This document shows, one piece after another, positions 11,576 to 23,900 of a stretch of 64,000 nt of DNA (the stretch's first letter is position 1; each line of letters opens with the position of its first letter). A program made the translations under genes and the position numbers. The DNA lies in assembly GCF_003073045.1 (NCBI RefSeq), contig NC_037590.1, positions 44,742,296 to 44,806,295 on the forward strand, written 5' to 3'. Source of the DNA: Pomacea canaliculata. Its lineage: Eukaryota; Mollusca; Gastropoda; Architaenioglossa; Ampullariidae. The notes beneath the pieces were generated by a model. That model searched no databases. It was given only the letters and a program-made list of their open reading frames with translations, and was not told the DNA's origin.

Positions 11576-11959
11576 TACCTCCTCTTCATGGATGACAGCT
11601 AGGGGACTTGGTGGGGAATTACCATGGAAATTAAAGACAATCTCTTTGGTTTTCTCAGATAAAGTTGTAAAATCTACCATCGCACCCGGCAATAAATTGA
11701 TCTAAAGCTACACCATGGGTATGACAGAGGTAATGCGGGTTAACAGGAAGCAAGAAGCCCCACTGATGATGAGGTGGTGAGAATAAACAAAGGAATGTAT
11801 ATCTTACAAACTTTATCTAAAATTAAAAACTTCTTCAACTTTGTCTTAGAGGTCTGCCATCCCTATTTCTTCCACCTGATTAGACCAGGAGCACATGGAA
11901 AACTCCGCTAGCTTAAACAATAACGTGGCAACTTCCTCTTCCAGTTCAGACAGCCAGTC
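11576..11959. other. Upstream region of the monocarboxylate transporter
   Basis: Holds the presumed 5' UTR. A possible 3' splice site (CTCTTCCAG at 11936-11944) 15 bp before the ATG suggests an upstream non-coding exon. No TATA box or other promoter element stands out. Confidence 0.35.
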
Positions 11960-14900
11960 ATGGCAGCCTCAGGTGACCGTCGCTTCAGCTTTCAGACCGG
12001 CCACAAGAACTCCTTCGGTGCCATTGACTACGTCATTTTCGCAGCGACGCTGGCGGTCTCTGCCGGTGTCGGCATCTTCTACGCCATCAAAGACCGGAAG
12101 CGGAAGAACATCAAGGACTTCCTGCTGGCCGGGGGCAACATGCACGTCGTCCCCGTGGCTATGTCGCTGATCGCCACGTTCATGTCGGCCATCACCATGC
12201 TGGGCACGCCGGCCGAGATGTACAACTACACCACCATGTACCTGTACATCGGCCTCGGCTACCTGCTGTGCATGGCGGCCTCGGCGCACATCTTTGTACC
12301 CATCTTCTACAACTTGAAGCTGACCAGCGCTTACGAAGTAAGCTGCGTCACTACTTTTTTGAATATGTGTTCCTTTGTGTCTTTAAATGTGCGTTAATTA
12401 AGGATTTTTTAAAAAATGTTAATACAACCATTTTTGACAGTTTTCATACCTACCTGCAATCTTTTACAAGTCTGCTAAGTCAGCAATGAATTGGGTCGTC
12501 GATGCTGGTGTCGGGGAACAAACCGGTTGTTGTGTGCTCCTTTGGCTTTGGACGCCATTGCTCCAACCTTTTTTTCCGGGTAATTGTAGTTAGTGTCGAA
12601 AGGTCTTAAGGTTGTCCTGTATACAGAGCATATGAATAAGTAAGATAAATAAGGATTGTCCTTTAACCTTTTTATTAAGGTCGTTGGGCTCCGTAGAGTC
12701 AAGTAACATTCCCGACAGCTGTGTCGACGTGGGGAGGGAAAAAAATGAGTGTTCTTTTGGGTATTGAACCAAAGTGCCTTTTGGTTCGGACGCCAGACCT
12801 GCAACCACTCGGCTTTCCCCCTCCCCAGTAATAAGTGTGATAAGGCGAAGAACGTTCGACCAACGGTAAAACAGATGCTGTCACGCTTATACCAAAAACC
12901 TGTAGAAGATTCTGGTCGTTGTTCTTTAAAAGATGTTTTCTATATATTTTTTATACGTCTAGCACCAGCCCACGTACTCTTGTGACGTCAGAAGACGCCA
13001 AATGTAAGAGAGAAAAAAAAGAAAAAAAAATCATCGGATTCTCACATTTTTGCATCCTGTTGTTTTCTTAGCGAAACGTTTTATTATGGAGCAGTCGTGT
13101 TGGATCAGTTGATAGTGCAAAGTCGTTATCAATGGGGCCTCCCCTCATATTCGGCACCAAGCTGTCACTTATTGTTCTAACCTCGGGACGGATGTGAACT
13201 ATTGAATAAAAAATGAACGTGCCTCAGTCGGGTGTTGCCTTACAAGCGCCCCACTGCTAGTCTGTTATCAGAACACTCACATCGATTTATTGCGGTGTGA
13301 CGAAGCAAAACATGAAGGCCAATATTTCCAAAAGGCACTTCATCATGCTAGAGAAAGAGATGGCGCGGCTTCCTAAACTATAGCCCTTACAGTTATAAAT
13401 TAAACAATAATAATCAATGTTACTGCTGATTCCATCAGAGTGAAAAAAGGTCAAGGTGGGGCTACTGCTAACAATTTTATTCTCAAATAACCCAGAGAAT
13501 TTCCCCTTCTGTATCTCCTGTTGTTGTTGTTGTTGTTGTTGTTGTAATGTGTTAAGGAGAGAAAAACAGTAATGCAATCATATGGCTTCTGACCAATTAA
13601 CCGAAGGTATTTATTACTTACACGCTAATAAAATAAGTATAAAAAATTTTAACGCACTTTTATTTGAAATGTACTAGAAAAGGTAAAATTATTGTTTTCC
13701 TTTTGTCTCGGGACTTTCTTTAATGCATATAACTTAAAAATAAAGTGTGAGCGGCACTCTTGGAAATTTCTTATAATATGGTAATGTTTTATTTCAGTGT
13801 TTCTAAGGATGTCCCTCACACTTTCTTTTTTGGAAACTGTTTAGTCTTTTTAATTTTATAGTCGATCTTTTTCCTTACTTTATTAATTTATTCCCTTTTT
13901 TAATTTAAAATGAGCTATAAACAAATTGTGAATATTAAATCTAAAGAGTGACTGGGATAAAACGCATTTTTCTTAGTCTTCTGTTTCTTTTCCTCTTTTA
14001 TTTGATTCTTTATGCCGTCTGCTTAGGTAACTGCTACTGTAGGACTAGTAAACTATAGTTATCTTCCCTAATTCGGCCTGTAAGATCTTCTACAATTTTC
14101 TGTTTAGTTTCAATTATTTTACTACATGATTCAATATTGCGTTGTCATCGGAAATCACGAACTGGTGAAAATTTAAGACTTCTAGAATGATGAGAAGTGG
14201 GTGAAAAATTGATTACAAAAAATACCAACAAGACATTCAAAGTGAGTTAAATTAAAGTGTGAAAAAAATGCATGTCAGACCTGGGGCAATGCATAACATC
14301 CATTAGCAAGTTGATGTAAAATTCGCCATTAGTAAAAACTTGCTTGTTTGCTCACGTGTTTTTGCATGACATTTTACATTGTCCTTAAATTATCTTTTTT
14401 AGTACCTTGAGAAACGATTCAGCAGAGGAATTCGAACCCTGGGAACAAGCCTCTTCACAGTGCAAATGGTCTGGTCGTATTATGTTGTTATCTTTTGCTC
14501 AAATGATCCCTCATAACTACTTAACCTGTTTAAAAACAACCATACAAAATTATGATTTATTTCTGTTTATCCAATTTTTTATTTGAACGTTCAAATGAAG
14601 TCACTTGCAGCCTGTAACGGCCTTCTTAATTTTATGGTGCTTTATTTGCTTGGAATGTCTTTTTTTCATTTTCATTCAAAGTCGCCTAAATTGTTAAATA
14701 TCTCAATATTCTCTGAAAAGTACAGTTTTATACTGAACTCAGCATACTTTAATCACGTGGATTCAAACACTAAACACGACCTATCTATATATACACTGTA
14801 TAGACATATAGCTATACTTACTTTAGTGAGCATAAACAGAGCACTTAAGTTACCGGTGTCTTCGACCCTGAGCTTTCCCAGGTCAAGGCAATAGATTAGG

Positions 14901-17900
14901 TATTTGTGCATTACATCTTCTCCTAGAAAGTCAGTCTGAGTGTCGGTAGTTGAGTGTTCTGTCCAGTGGAGTTGCGATACATCATGGCTGTCCCCTGTTT
15001 TCACTGACAAAGGAAAGCAAACATGATCGCACAGATCCCGATCTTACCTTGAAGATTCACCAGATGTCAAACTTGGCTTTGGTGACTGGGCTTAGCTGTC
15101 CGGAGAAACTGTTTCCCACAAAAATAAACAAATATTTCCATTGAGGTTACGAGCAACGTGCACAGGACGTAGTATCCTGCAATGACGCCGCTACGTCACT
15201 AGCCGGCCATTGCCATGCATGAGCTATGGCTGGCAATCAGAACACAAAATAACTGCTTTTCTGTCGGTTGCTTTCTTGCTTTCTTTTTTCTCTCTTTCTT
15301 TGTCTTTTTTCTCTTTCTTTCGTTTCCTCTTTCTGTCTGTCTCACTGTCTTAAATCCTGTTTTTCTCATGTTTTTGAAGATGTATTTTTCAGATTGTTTA
15401 CATGGCCATTGTTCTCTATGCACCGTCGTTGGCTCTAAACGCTGGTAAACAAATTTTCTTCACATATCCATCTTGTGGTCATGCACGTTTCTGCACCAAG
15501 GCATTTTTCATTTATGAATTGTTTTTCATTACAAGAAAGCTAATATCTTCTTTGACATTAGCAATGTCTATGACTGTATCTCATTGTAAACTTTGTCTTT
15601 AGTGTCCCACTGTTGTTTATTTATCTCGCTTTTCTGATTACACTTGCTTTATTTCTCATTTCACTGATTCCTTCATTCTGTTTATTGTAACATTTGTTCT
15701 AGTTTGTGGGTTAGGGAATTGGATTTTTTTTTTTATTAGGGGGAGGACCTTTCATACTGTTCTATTTTTCATTGTGTGCTTTAAACATCCTTCTCCACAT
15801 AATTTTTAACTGCGTTGTAGTTCTCTTCTACGTACTGGGAACTTTTAAAGCATGTAAACTTCTTATTGAAGTATTGATGCCTATTTTATTCTGATATTCG
15901 CAAACGTCTGTATGAGAGCGCGTGCGTGCTTGTGTGTGTGCATTTTCAAACACCCACTGCGTGAGTGATATTTTGAGACAAACTAGGCTTAATTAATTTC
16001 ACCTCAACATTTGATGTCAAATAACATGCGCCGATTTTGTCTAACCGCTCTTCTTAGCGGCTATCAAGCATTCTCCCCAAAAGAATACAGAAAATACAGT
16101 GAAAATGTTACTAACATCAGAGCTGTATTTGCTGTAATAGAGTGAATGCAGTGATGACCCCACTAAAAGAATAGCTTATTGTGCGTATCAAACATTTTTG
16201 TTTATCAAATTCCCACGTTATGCCAATGCTGACTTTAAAAAAGATTTTCTCTAGGTCTTGATCGATGTCAACGAAAGACATTTTCTCGTGGTAATGGATC
16301 ACTGTGTTGTGGAATGGAGTAGTTATGGACTTGAAATATCGCTAGCACGGGATCTCCTTGGTTACTAAGAATATCCAATGATCAAATAACAACAGATATT
16401 TGTTTCTTTCATCGATTTGGTTCTTTTAGTTACTGGACTATCGCTGTGGGGCTCCGTTGTTGCAGTAGGCATTTGCTGCACTTTTTACACGACGCTGGTG
16501 AGTGTGTGTGTGTGTTTTGTGTGTGTGTTTATAATTATGTAGTTCTAAGAACACTGGAACAGCCTGGTCCTTTGGCGAGATCACTTCAAGACTAAATAAA
16601 ATAAGTACACAAATAAAAGACACTGCGTGCCTTATAAGGAAGGTGTAGACCGCGCTTAAAAAATGTTTTTGAGCCCAAAATTGTTGTTGCTTCCCCCTAT
16701 ATGCGATTTCACATTGTGGGGTATGGGGGAGGGGGCTGGGGAATATAAGGAGAAGGGTAGCAAGGGTGATGAGGTAAGGGGGTATGTGAGAGAGAAAAAT
16801 GTTATTTTGTATTATCGCAAGCCGTGGCTCATGCCGCAGGCTGGTGTCCTCTTCCAGTCGCTGCTTTTTGCTCGTAGGCTCGAGGCGAGGAACAATAATC
16901 GGCAAAAAGCACAAATTTTTATGACTGTGGCATACAAACTGCATCACAAACACATTCACTGAGCTGGGGATGGTGGCATGGTGTCGTATGTTAAAGGTCA
17001 GAGGGTCTGCCTCGATTTTTCCCGAGAGGTATACCTTGGAGGTTGTTGGTAACAGGGCGGCATGAAGGCTGTGTTGTGGACGGACACAATCCAGGTGGGC
17101 TTGATGGTGGCTGGACTGCTGGCCGCTCTCATCCAGGGTTGCATCGAACTTGGGGGCCTCTCCAGAGCCTGGAGGATTGCAACGGAAGGGGGAAGAGTGG
17201 ACTTTTCTGAGTGAGTCTGGCGCAGGAACGATCAGTCTCGAGATCTGACAAAAATTAGAAGGAAAATATTCACCCATTGACAAAATGTTATTCACGTCAC
17301 TTCTCGAGAAAGTACAGAAAAGATATCTGGTAGATTACTTAAACAGCTGTTCATCTAGCAGAAAATGCATTAACTGTAAACTTAGTGCTGCTATAAATGT
17401 CCAAACCTTGCGACAATGTTAGCTGTAAAAGATACATTCCTTTCCCCTGTCCCCATTCTGTCTTCTTACACCAAAGTATCAGTCTGGCAGTAATCCCGAA
17501 GTAAAATGATAGCGAAATGCTTTGACATCCAGATATTTAGTCTCATACATTTGTTGATATAACTATCAGACTTGACTCCACTTCATCTTGACGTTGTCCC
17601 AGCTTGTCTTCTGATTCTTAACTTTTACTTCCAGTTTTCGTGCAGACCCTAAGGTACGCCATAGTTTTTGGGCCCTTACTCTGGGCGGCGCTGTAATATG
17701 GATTTCTAATTACGGAACCAATCAGGCCCAAGTTCAGCGTGCGCTCACGTGTGGAAGTCTAAGGCATGCTCAGATGTGAGGTTTCCCGCAACAGATTTTT
17801 ACCAAGTTGCAGTTGATGTGCTAAAATCTTATTCCATACGACTAAAGAACATGTTAAACAAACTCTAAGCTCTAAGCACATTAAGATTATTAATAAAAAC

Positions 17901-20900
17901 GCGATGAAACAACTTTAAATAAATACACTTTTTAATATTTCTAGAGTACACTGGCGCGTGCACTCTTTCTCTCAAACATGCAAACATGTGTTTATCAATG
18001 ATTGTTAATTGTCCAGAGCCCTGTGGATCAACGTACCAGGCCTGTTAATCATCCTGGGACTGAGCTCCTTGGCAGGAATCGTCATGTATGCCTTCTACAG
18101 CTCCTGTGATCCACAGCAGTTTGGACTTGTGTCTGGAAATGACCAGGTAAACCAGTGCTCAGTTAGCCATTGCTTCACCTCAACAGCCTAGACGACCAGT
18201 AATTTATTGTAGCAAGTTTGAAAGCTCTGCTAACTGATCGACAAATGACAATAGACGAGAGACGGCGGATTGTAGGACAAACTAGAGATGTCGACAATGT
18301 CAATGAAAATCTCGAGCCAGTTTCACATGTGGCTAAGCACTAAAGCTGAATGGCTTAACACGAAGCAGTCAGCTATAACGCTCATAAAATATTAACAGTT
18401 TAGTTGACTGTTCCATGTTAGACATCCAAGTAATGCCTAGAGTCATGTAGTGCACCAGGCCCCAAAACTTATTTGTGGCAAGAAGGTGATGGAGAAAAAT
18501 TAAGACGGCTAGACTAGCAGTTTTTATTCCTGGGATGTAATATATGAAGCAGGAATATCACTGCAATACCCCATACTGTTAATCATAATCCTAGGTCTAC
18601 GACAAAAAATAGAGAAATGTATGAAGTGTTCTTACGTAAAACCCAGTGGTATCTCTTGGCATTTAGACCCGCAATTTAGTAAAAAATAAAATTCTTAGAA
18701 CCTTTTTTTTTATCTAAAAGCGCCTTATTTAACATTTAAGTAGCAAACAGGGATAAATTGTATCCCGGAATTTAAAAAAGAGAAACAAGAAATGTTTTTG
18801 AGTAGAAACCGTCGCGTGTCAGTGAGCGCTCATCCCGAAGATTTAAAGAGTGCTGTTGTCTTAATTGTGTCATTCAACAGCTGTTTCCGCTTTTCGTGAT
18901 GGACGTGCTGGGCCATCTGCCAGGGCTGCCTGGTCTCTTTGTGGCCAGTATCTTTAGCGGATCCTTGAGGTACGCGACCATTTCCAAAAGTTAAAAAGCT
19001 CAGTTTAAAGTAAAATCACTTGTTTCGTTAACGAGTTTATCGTCAGCTACGACAGGGAAGATTCACAACTCAGATTCGGCACGTTTTCAGCAGTCACGCT
19101 GTCTCCATGCATTAGAAAGACTGATGTTATTTTGTTTTTTGTTTTGTTTTTCAAGTGTTCTCTATTTGAATAAAAATGGCTTACTTCATTCCACTTGTGG
19201 GAGAGAGGCGTTTTTTTTAGCAGGATTTATCATCTCCTAAATAACAAGTAGTTAAGCAAAGCCGTACAGTATCACCAAGGACGTGTATAGGTGGACTGCT
19301 GTCTGTCTGCCAAGACCAACGCTTAGCCTCTTGCGAAGTTCTCCGCTGTTAATCTCGGCGAGCCTAAACAAAGAATATGACTAAACCGGAAGCTTTGTCG
19401 TCTAATGCCTCATTTTAGCAGTTCACTGAAAAAAAAAATCGTTTGCTAGCAGTCCAGTAATAAAAGTTCGTGGTATCACCATACATACCATCGAATGCTT
19501 CATTTTCAAAGAAGTATAGATTCTAACGCTTATTTCTTTAAGACTTGTTTATTAACATGCGTCTTCTGATCAATGTTTTTGAACGCCATTTGTAGCACCA
19601 TGTCCTCTGGCCTCAACTCTCTGGCAGCAGTCATCCTCCAGGACATTCTGCGCCCTTACTTTCTGCGCGGCATGTCTGAAGAAAGGGCAACTCTCTGCTC
19701 ACGAGCATTAGGTAAAGTAATTCTAGAACGTTCCAAAAGAATCTGCAGCTGTCGTAGGGATGAAAGCACTGCCAGCAGAATCGTCAACGGTGGTGGTAAT
19801 GTGTGTGTTGAGGGGGGTGTACTGGATATGTCCAATTAACTTATTGATCGCAGCTCTCCCCACTGGCTGAGGCAACGAAACTACAAATTATGATTTTTGT
19901 CTTTCTGGTCTCTTTCTGTGCATAATGTTTGTAGCGGAGACTCCTGACGAACACTGTCTTACGGAGTCGAAGTCTAAAGTTTCCTCAACAACATCCATCA
20001 ATTACATTGTTCTTCTCGCAGTTTGGGGAGTCGGAAGTTGTTTGTTTGCTTGTCTGTTGCAACTTAAAAGGATATATCACTGTAACATGGTTATATTCTG
20101 TCAACACAGCCGTCACCTTTGGTATCTTGTGCCTCGCTATGACGTATGTGGCTTCCAAGCTTGGCGGAATCTTGCAGGTAGGCGCAAGTAACATAAACAG
20201 TGCAGCTTAACAGTAGAACAAGTAATGTGGTAGGTGTTGTGGTGTGCTAATGGTTCTGGAGCTCGTTAATTTTCTTAGTCGTCGTTTGTTGTCCTTGTCG
20301 TCGTCGCTGTCATCGTTTCACTGGCGCTGGTGCTCGACTAGTCGACCAGCTTCAAGTTTCCAGTAAGCTGTTTTAACCGTATCTGCGGTTGATCGTTAAT
20401 TCCGCACAACCAAATGTTTAGTTTTAGATAAAAATCGAGGCATATGAAGAGCTAAAGAAGGCGGACGACGACGACGACGAAATGGCTAGAAAACCTTGAA
20501 TTTTGCATCAGAAGTAATATCGTTTCGTTAAAGGCCATGCAGCCAGTTACTGCGTACTTTGTTTCTTTTGCATATACATGTAGACGAAAGCCAGAAAAAG
20601 ATTTTTAGTAGAAAAATAAAGAAGAAAAGTAAGAGAGTAATTACGCTTAGTGCTGATAGCTGTTCCGAAACTTTTTTTTTTAAATTTAGGCAGCGCTTGC
20701 ATTGTTCGGCATGTTGGGGTGTCCGATGTTGGGACTCTTCACTCTCGGCGTCTTCTTCCCCTGGGCAAATACCTGGGTGAGTAGTCCAAACCTTAAACGA
20801 GTTGTGTTCTGAAAAATATTGTATGAATAGCTGAACCATAAATTAGGGTGTATAAGTGTGTTCTAAATGAAGAAATAATTGTAGAGTGGCTAAGCTAGAA

Positions 20901-23900
20901 AGTAGTTGTATGAGTTCTGAATGAAATATTCGTATGAGTAGCTAAACTATAAAATAAGTGAATGAATCATGAATGAAGAAACAATCGCATGAGTATCTAA
21001 ACCAGAATGATTGTATGAGCCCTGAATGGAGAGGCATTTGTATGAGTAACAAAACTATAAATTAGAAGTGTGAGAGAGTCTTGAATAAAGAAATATTCGT
21101 ATTAATAGCTAAACTATAAAATAGTTGTGTGAATCCTGAAAAACAAAAATTTGCAGTAAGTAGTTCAACTATAAACAGTTTATATGAGCGTGTCCTGAAT
21201 AATATTTGTATGAGTTACAGTACAATAAGTTAAAAGAAAAATATTTGGATGTGTATTCCAAAGTAGAAAATGTTTGGATGCCGTTTGAATCAAAAGTGCT
21301 CGCTTCGTGCACTCTCTCCTGTTACCAGAGAGGCACATCGCTTTATATGATGGACTGTGTTTTATAGTGTTGAAGTAGGTCCTAATAAAAAAAACAGCTT
21401 TAAATACATTGTAGATGTGTGTATAAATGTGTTTGTATTCATATCGGTGTGTCCTGATGTGTCCTTATCAGCACTTATTAGAAAATATTTCAACACGTGT
21501 AGGATGGCCCTTAACAGTTACAGAAAAAGTGTTCAAAATTTGCTTTAGACTGGGGAATCATATTTAATTCTCTCTACTAAAACAATTTAGGTTATTCTTT
21601 TGTACGGCGGAAAAAGCCTTGCAAGTCATGGTTTCATTAATTCTTAAAACTACCTTATCTCAAAGTCAGGGTTAGGGTTAGTACACTTCACACACATCAA
21701 GCTATGAACACACACACACAATCCTCTCGCTCGCTCTAGTTCTCACTCTTTATTGTTCTTGCTCTTCCTTGCATACAAATGTCGATCGGTGTTTCTAAAG
21801 GAAATGCGAGCTTGTATGCAGTTCTGTGAACAACAGGCAGGCTCCCTGTTTACAATTCAATGAAGCCGCGGTGTCCAGGAGACTGGCGGATGGTACTTTT
21901 GCACTGGCAAGCTGTTTTCTATTCGTGTCTGACTGACGTTTCACCCACAGACACTTGGCTGAGCCTGGGACAGAAAAATCGAAGACTCTTTCTATCTTTT
22001 CTTCACACTCTAGTTAAAGAAGTATTTTTTAAATCTATGCGAAGTGGAAGTAGGTGGGGTGTGTGTGTGTAGGGGTGGGGGTATATTTTTAAAGATGTTT
22101 ATCTCGATGACGTACTTTTTTCACTCGATAAACAAGATTTTCCAAACACATTGAGCCTAATCCCACAAATCAATTCAGAGAGCCATCTGGTTGTTATTAA
22201 GTGCGATCTCGGTTGCCATTTTAGTTTTCTTCGTCACTCATTGGCGATGAATATAGTTGTTTTTGATTGAGATATTAAGATAATATCGAGAACCACTGAG
22301 GTAGACTAGACTCACTAGAGGATCTCATGGCACTTCGTTGAATAGTTCACGGTCATGACCGAATCCTTGTTTGAAGTGCCCGTTCCTCAAAATGAAACTG
22401 TGATCGAACGACGATGATCGCTGATCCTCCTGAACCAGGTTCAGAAAGGAGGTGATCGCCAAATTAAGAGGCGGTCTTACGTATCTCTCTGTTATTTTCT
22501 CCACAGGGAGCATACGCAGGTTTGTTCTCGAGCCTGGCGATCATGCTTTGGATTGGCGTGGGCGCCTTTACAGTCAAAGTCAAGCCCGCTCTCTCCATCC
22601 GACGCACACACGGGTGCAACTGGAACCTGACCAATCTCAGCTCCTTGGCCCCGTGGATGGCCTGACCGCATTTGACCGAAATGGCACGTTGTCCTCTCAG
22701 GGTGCTGGCGGCGCCATATCTCTAAACATGACGACTTCCGCTTCCGGTCTGAACGTCAGCTTGGCTGAGGCAACAGAGACGTGAGTGCCTTGACAGATCG
22801 ATGGATTTGTTGTGTCTTAGCCTGCCAAGGACTGTTTACAAAGAGAATAAACATGTTAGGGCCCATCTGCTAGAAATAATTCATTTTCATAGAGGAATAC
22901 TCTCTTATTCAGCAACATCGTCTCACTCTAAATGGGCTTCGTTCTAAAACTTTTTGTTTCCAGCACGGCACACCCTTTTACATCCATGAATATGTTCTGG
23001 GGTGATTAAATGTCCCCTTATCCGCTTTGATTTGAACATATTCTCAAATAGATAAACGTTCAAATCGGGACACCTGAATGGTTTTCTAATGTTGAAATAT
23101 CCTTTTATACTATTTCAGCACTAACACATTCAGGTATGTAAAAAGGAGTTCCGCTTTACGAACAGAGAAGTGTGCCAGAAAGAAACACATTTGGTTTCTA
23201 GTGCCGGAGTGAAAAACCTTTGGTTTAGAGTACCGGAATGAAGAATGCGAACCGGTAGTCCAGTAAATCGCACAGTTGCGTGCGGAATAGGCGTTTTAAT
23301 ACAAAAGCAATTCACCAGGCGCTTCGGTCGATATACGTTCCATTAATTCTGAGAATACTGAACAGATATTCACAGGAAAGAAGGGTCATACAGATTTTGA
23401 ACTTCTACTAAATTTGAAATAAATGCGTTTTTGTTTATTGTGATTTCAATCAAATAATGATTATGATTACAAGCATGTTACCAGGGTTGGCAGAAAATAT
23501 AGGTCAGTTGATTTTGGAAAGTTAGGTCATCGTATCTGTCACCAACATCTTCTATATAAAAAGTTCTTCGCCTACATTGAAAGTTTTAGAACATCCTTAA
23601 GTTACTATAATTTTAATAGCATGTCTTTTATTAATAAAACGCTTATAGACGCGAGCTCGTTCAAACGTTTACAAAACTTCTAAAGAACTGTAATTCTTAC
23701 GCTCACTATCTTCTCTCACTTGCTCATATCTTTGCAGTTAAATGAATTCTGTTGTATTCTCGTGTATCTCTGCAACAGTTAATTTGACCATTTTACTCTC
23801 ACTGACTTTTGTCAAGCGTCTGTTCATCATTTCGTTGTCTCCTCTCCCCCTTCCTTCCATCATTGATATAAGCCCAATGGCAGAATATATAAAAGTCGTA

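Noticed and set aside
11895..12170. Alternative frame starting at ATG 11895 over the first transporter exon
   Set aside because: It is out of frame with the membrane protein and is serine/arginine-rich shadow sequence; the ATG at 11960 gives the SLC5 N-terminus.
16438..17295. Long minus-strand open frame of 285 codons
   Set aside because: It is antisense to two transporter exons (16430-16497 and 17056-17210), shows low-complexity His/Thr runs from a TG repeat, and resembles no protein family.
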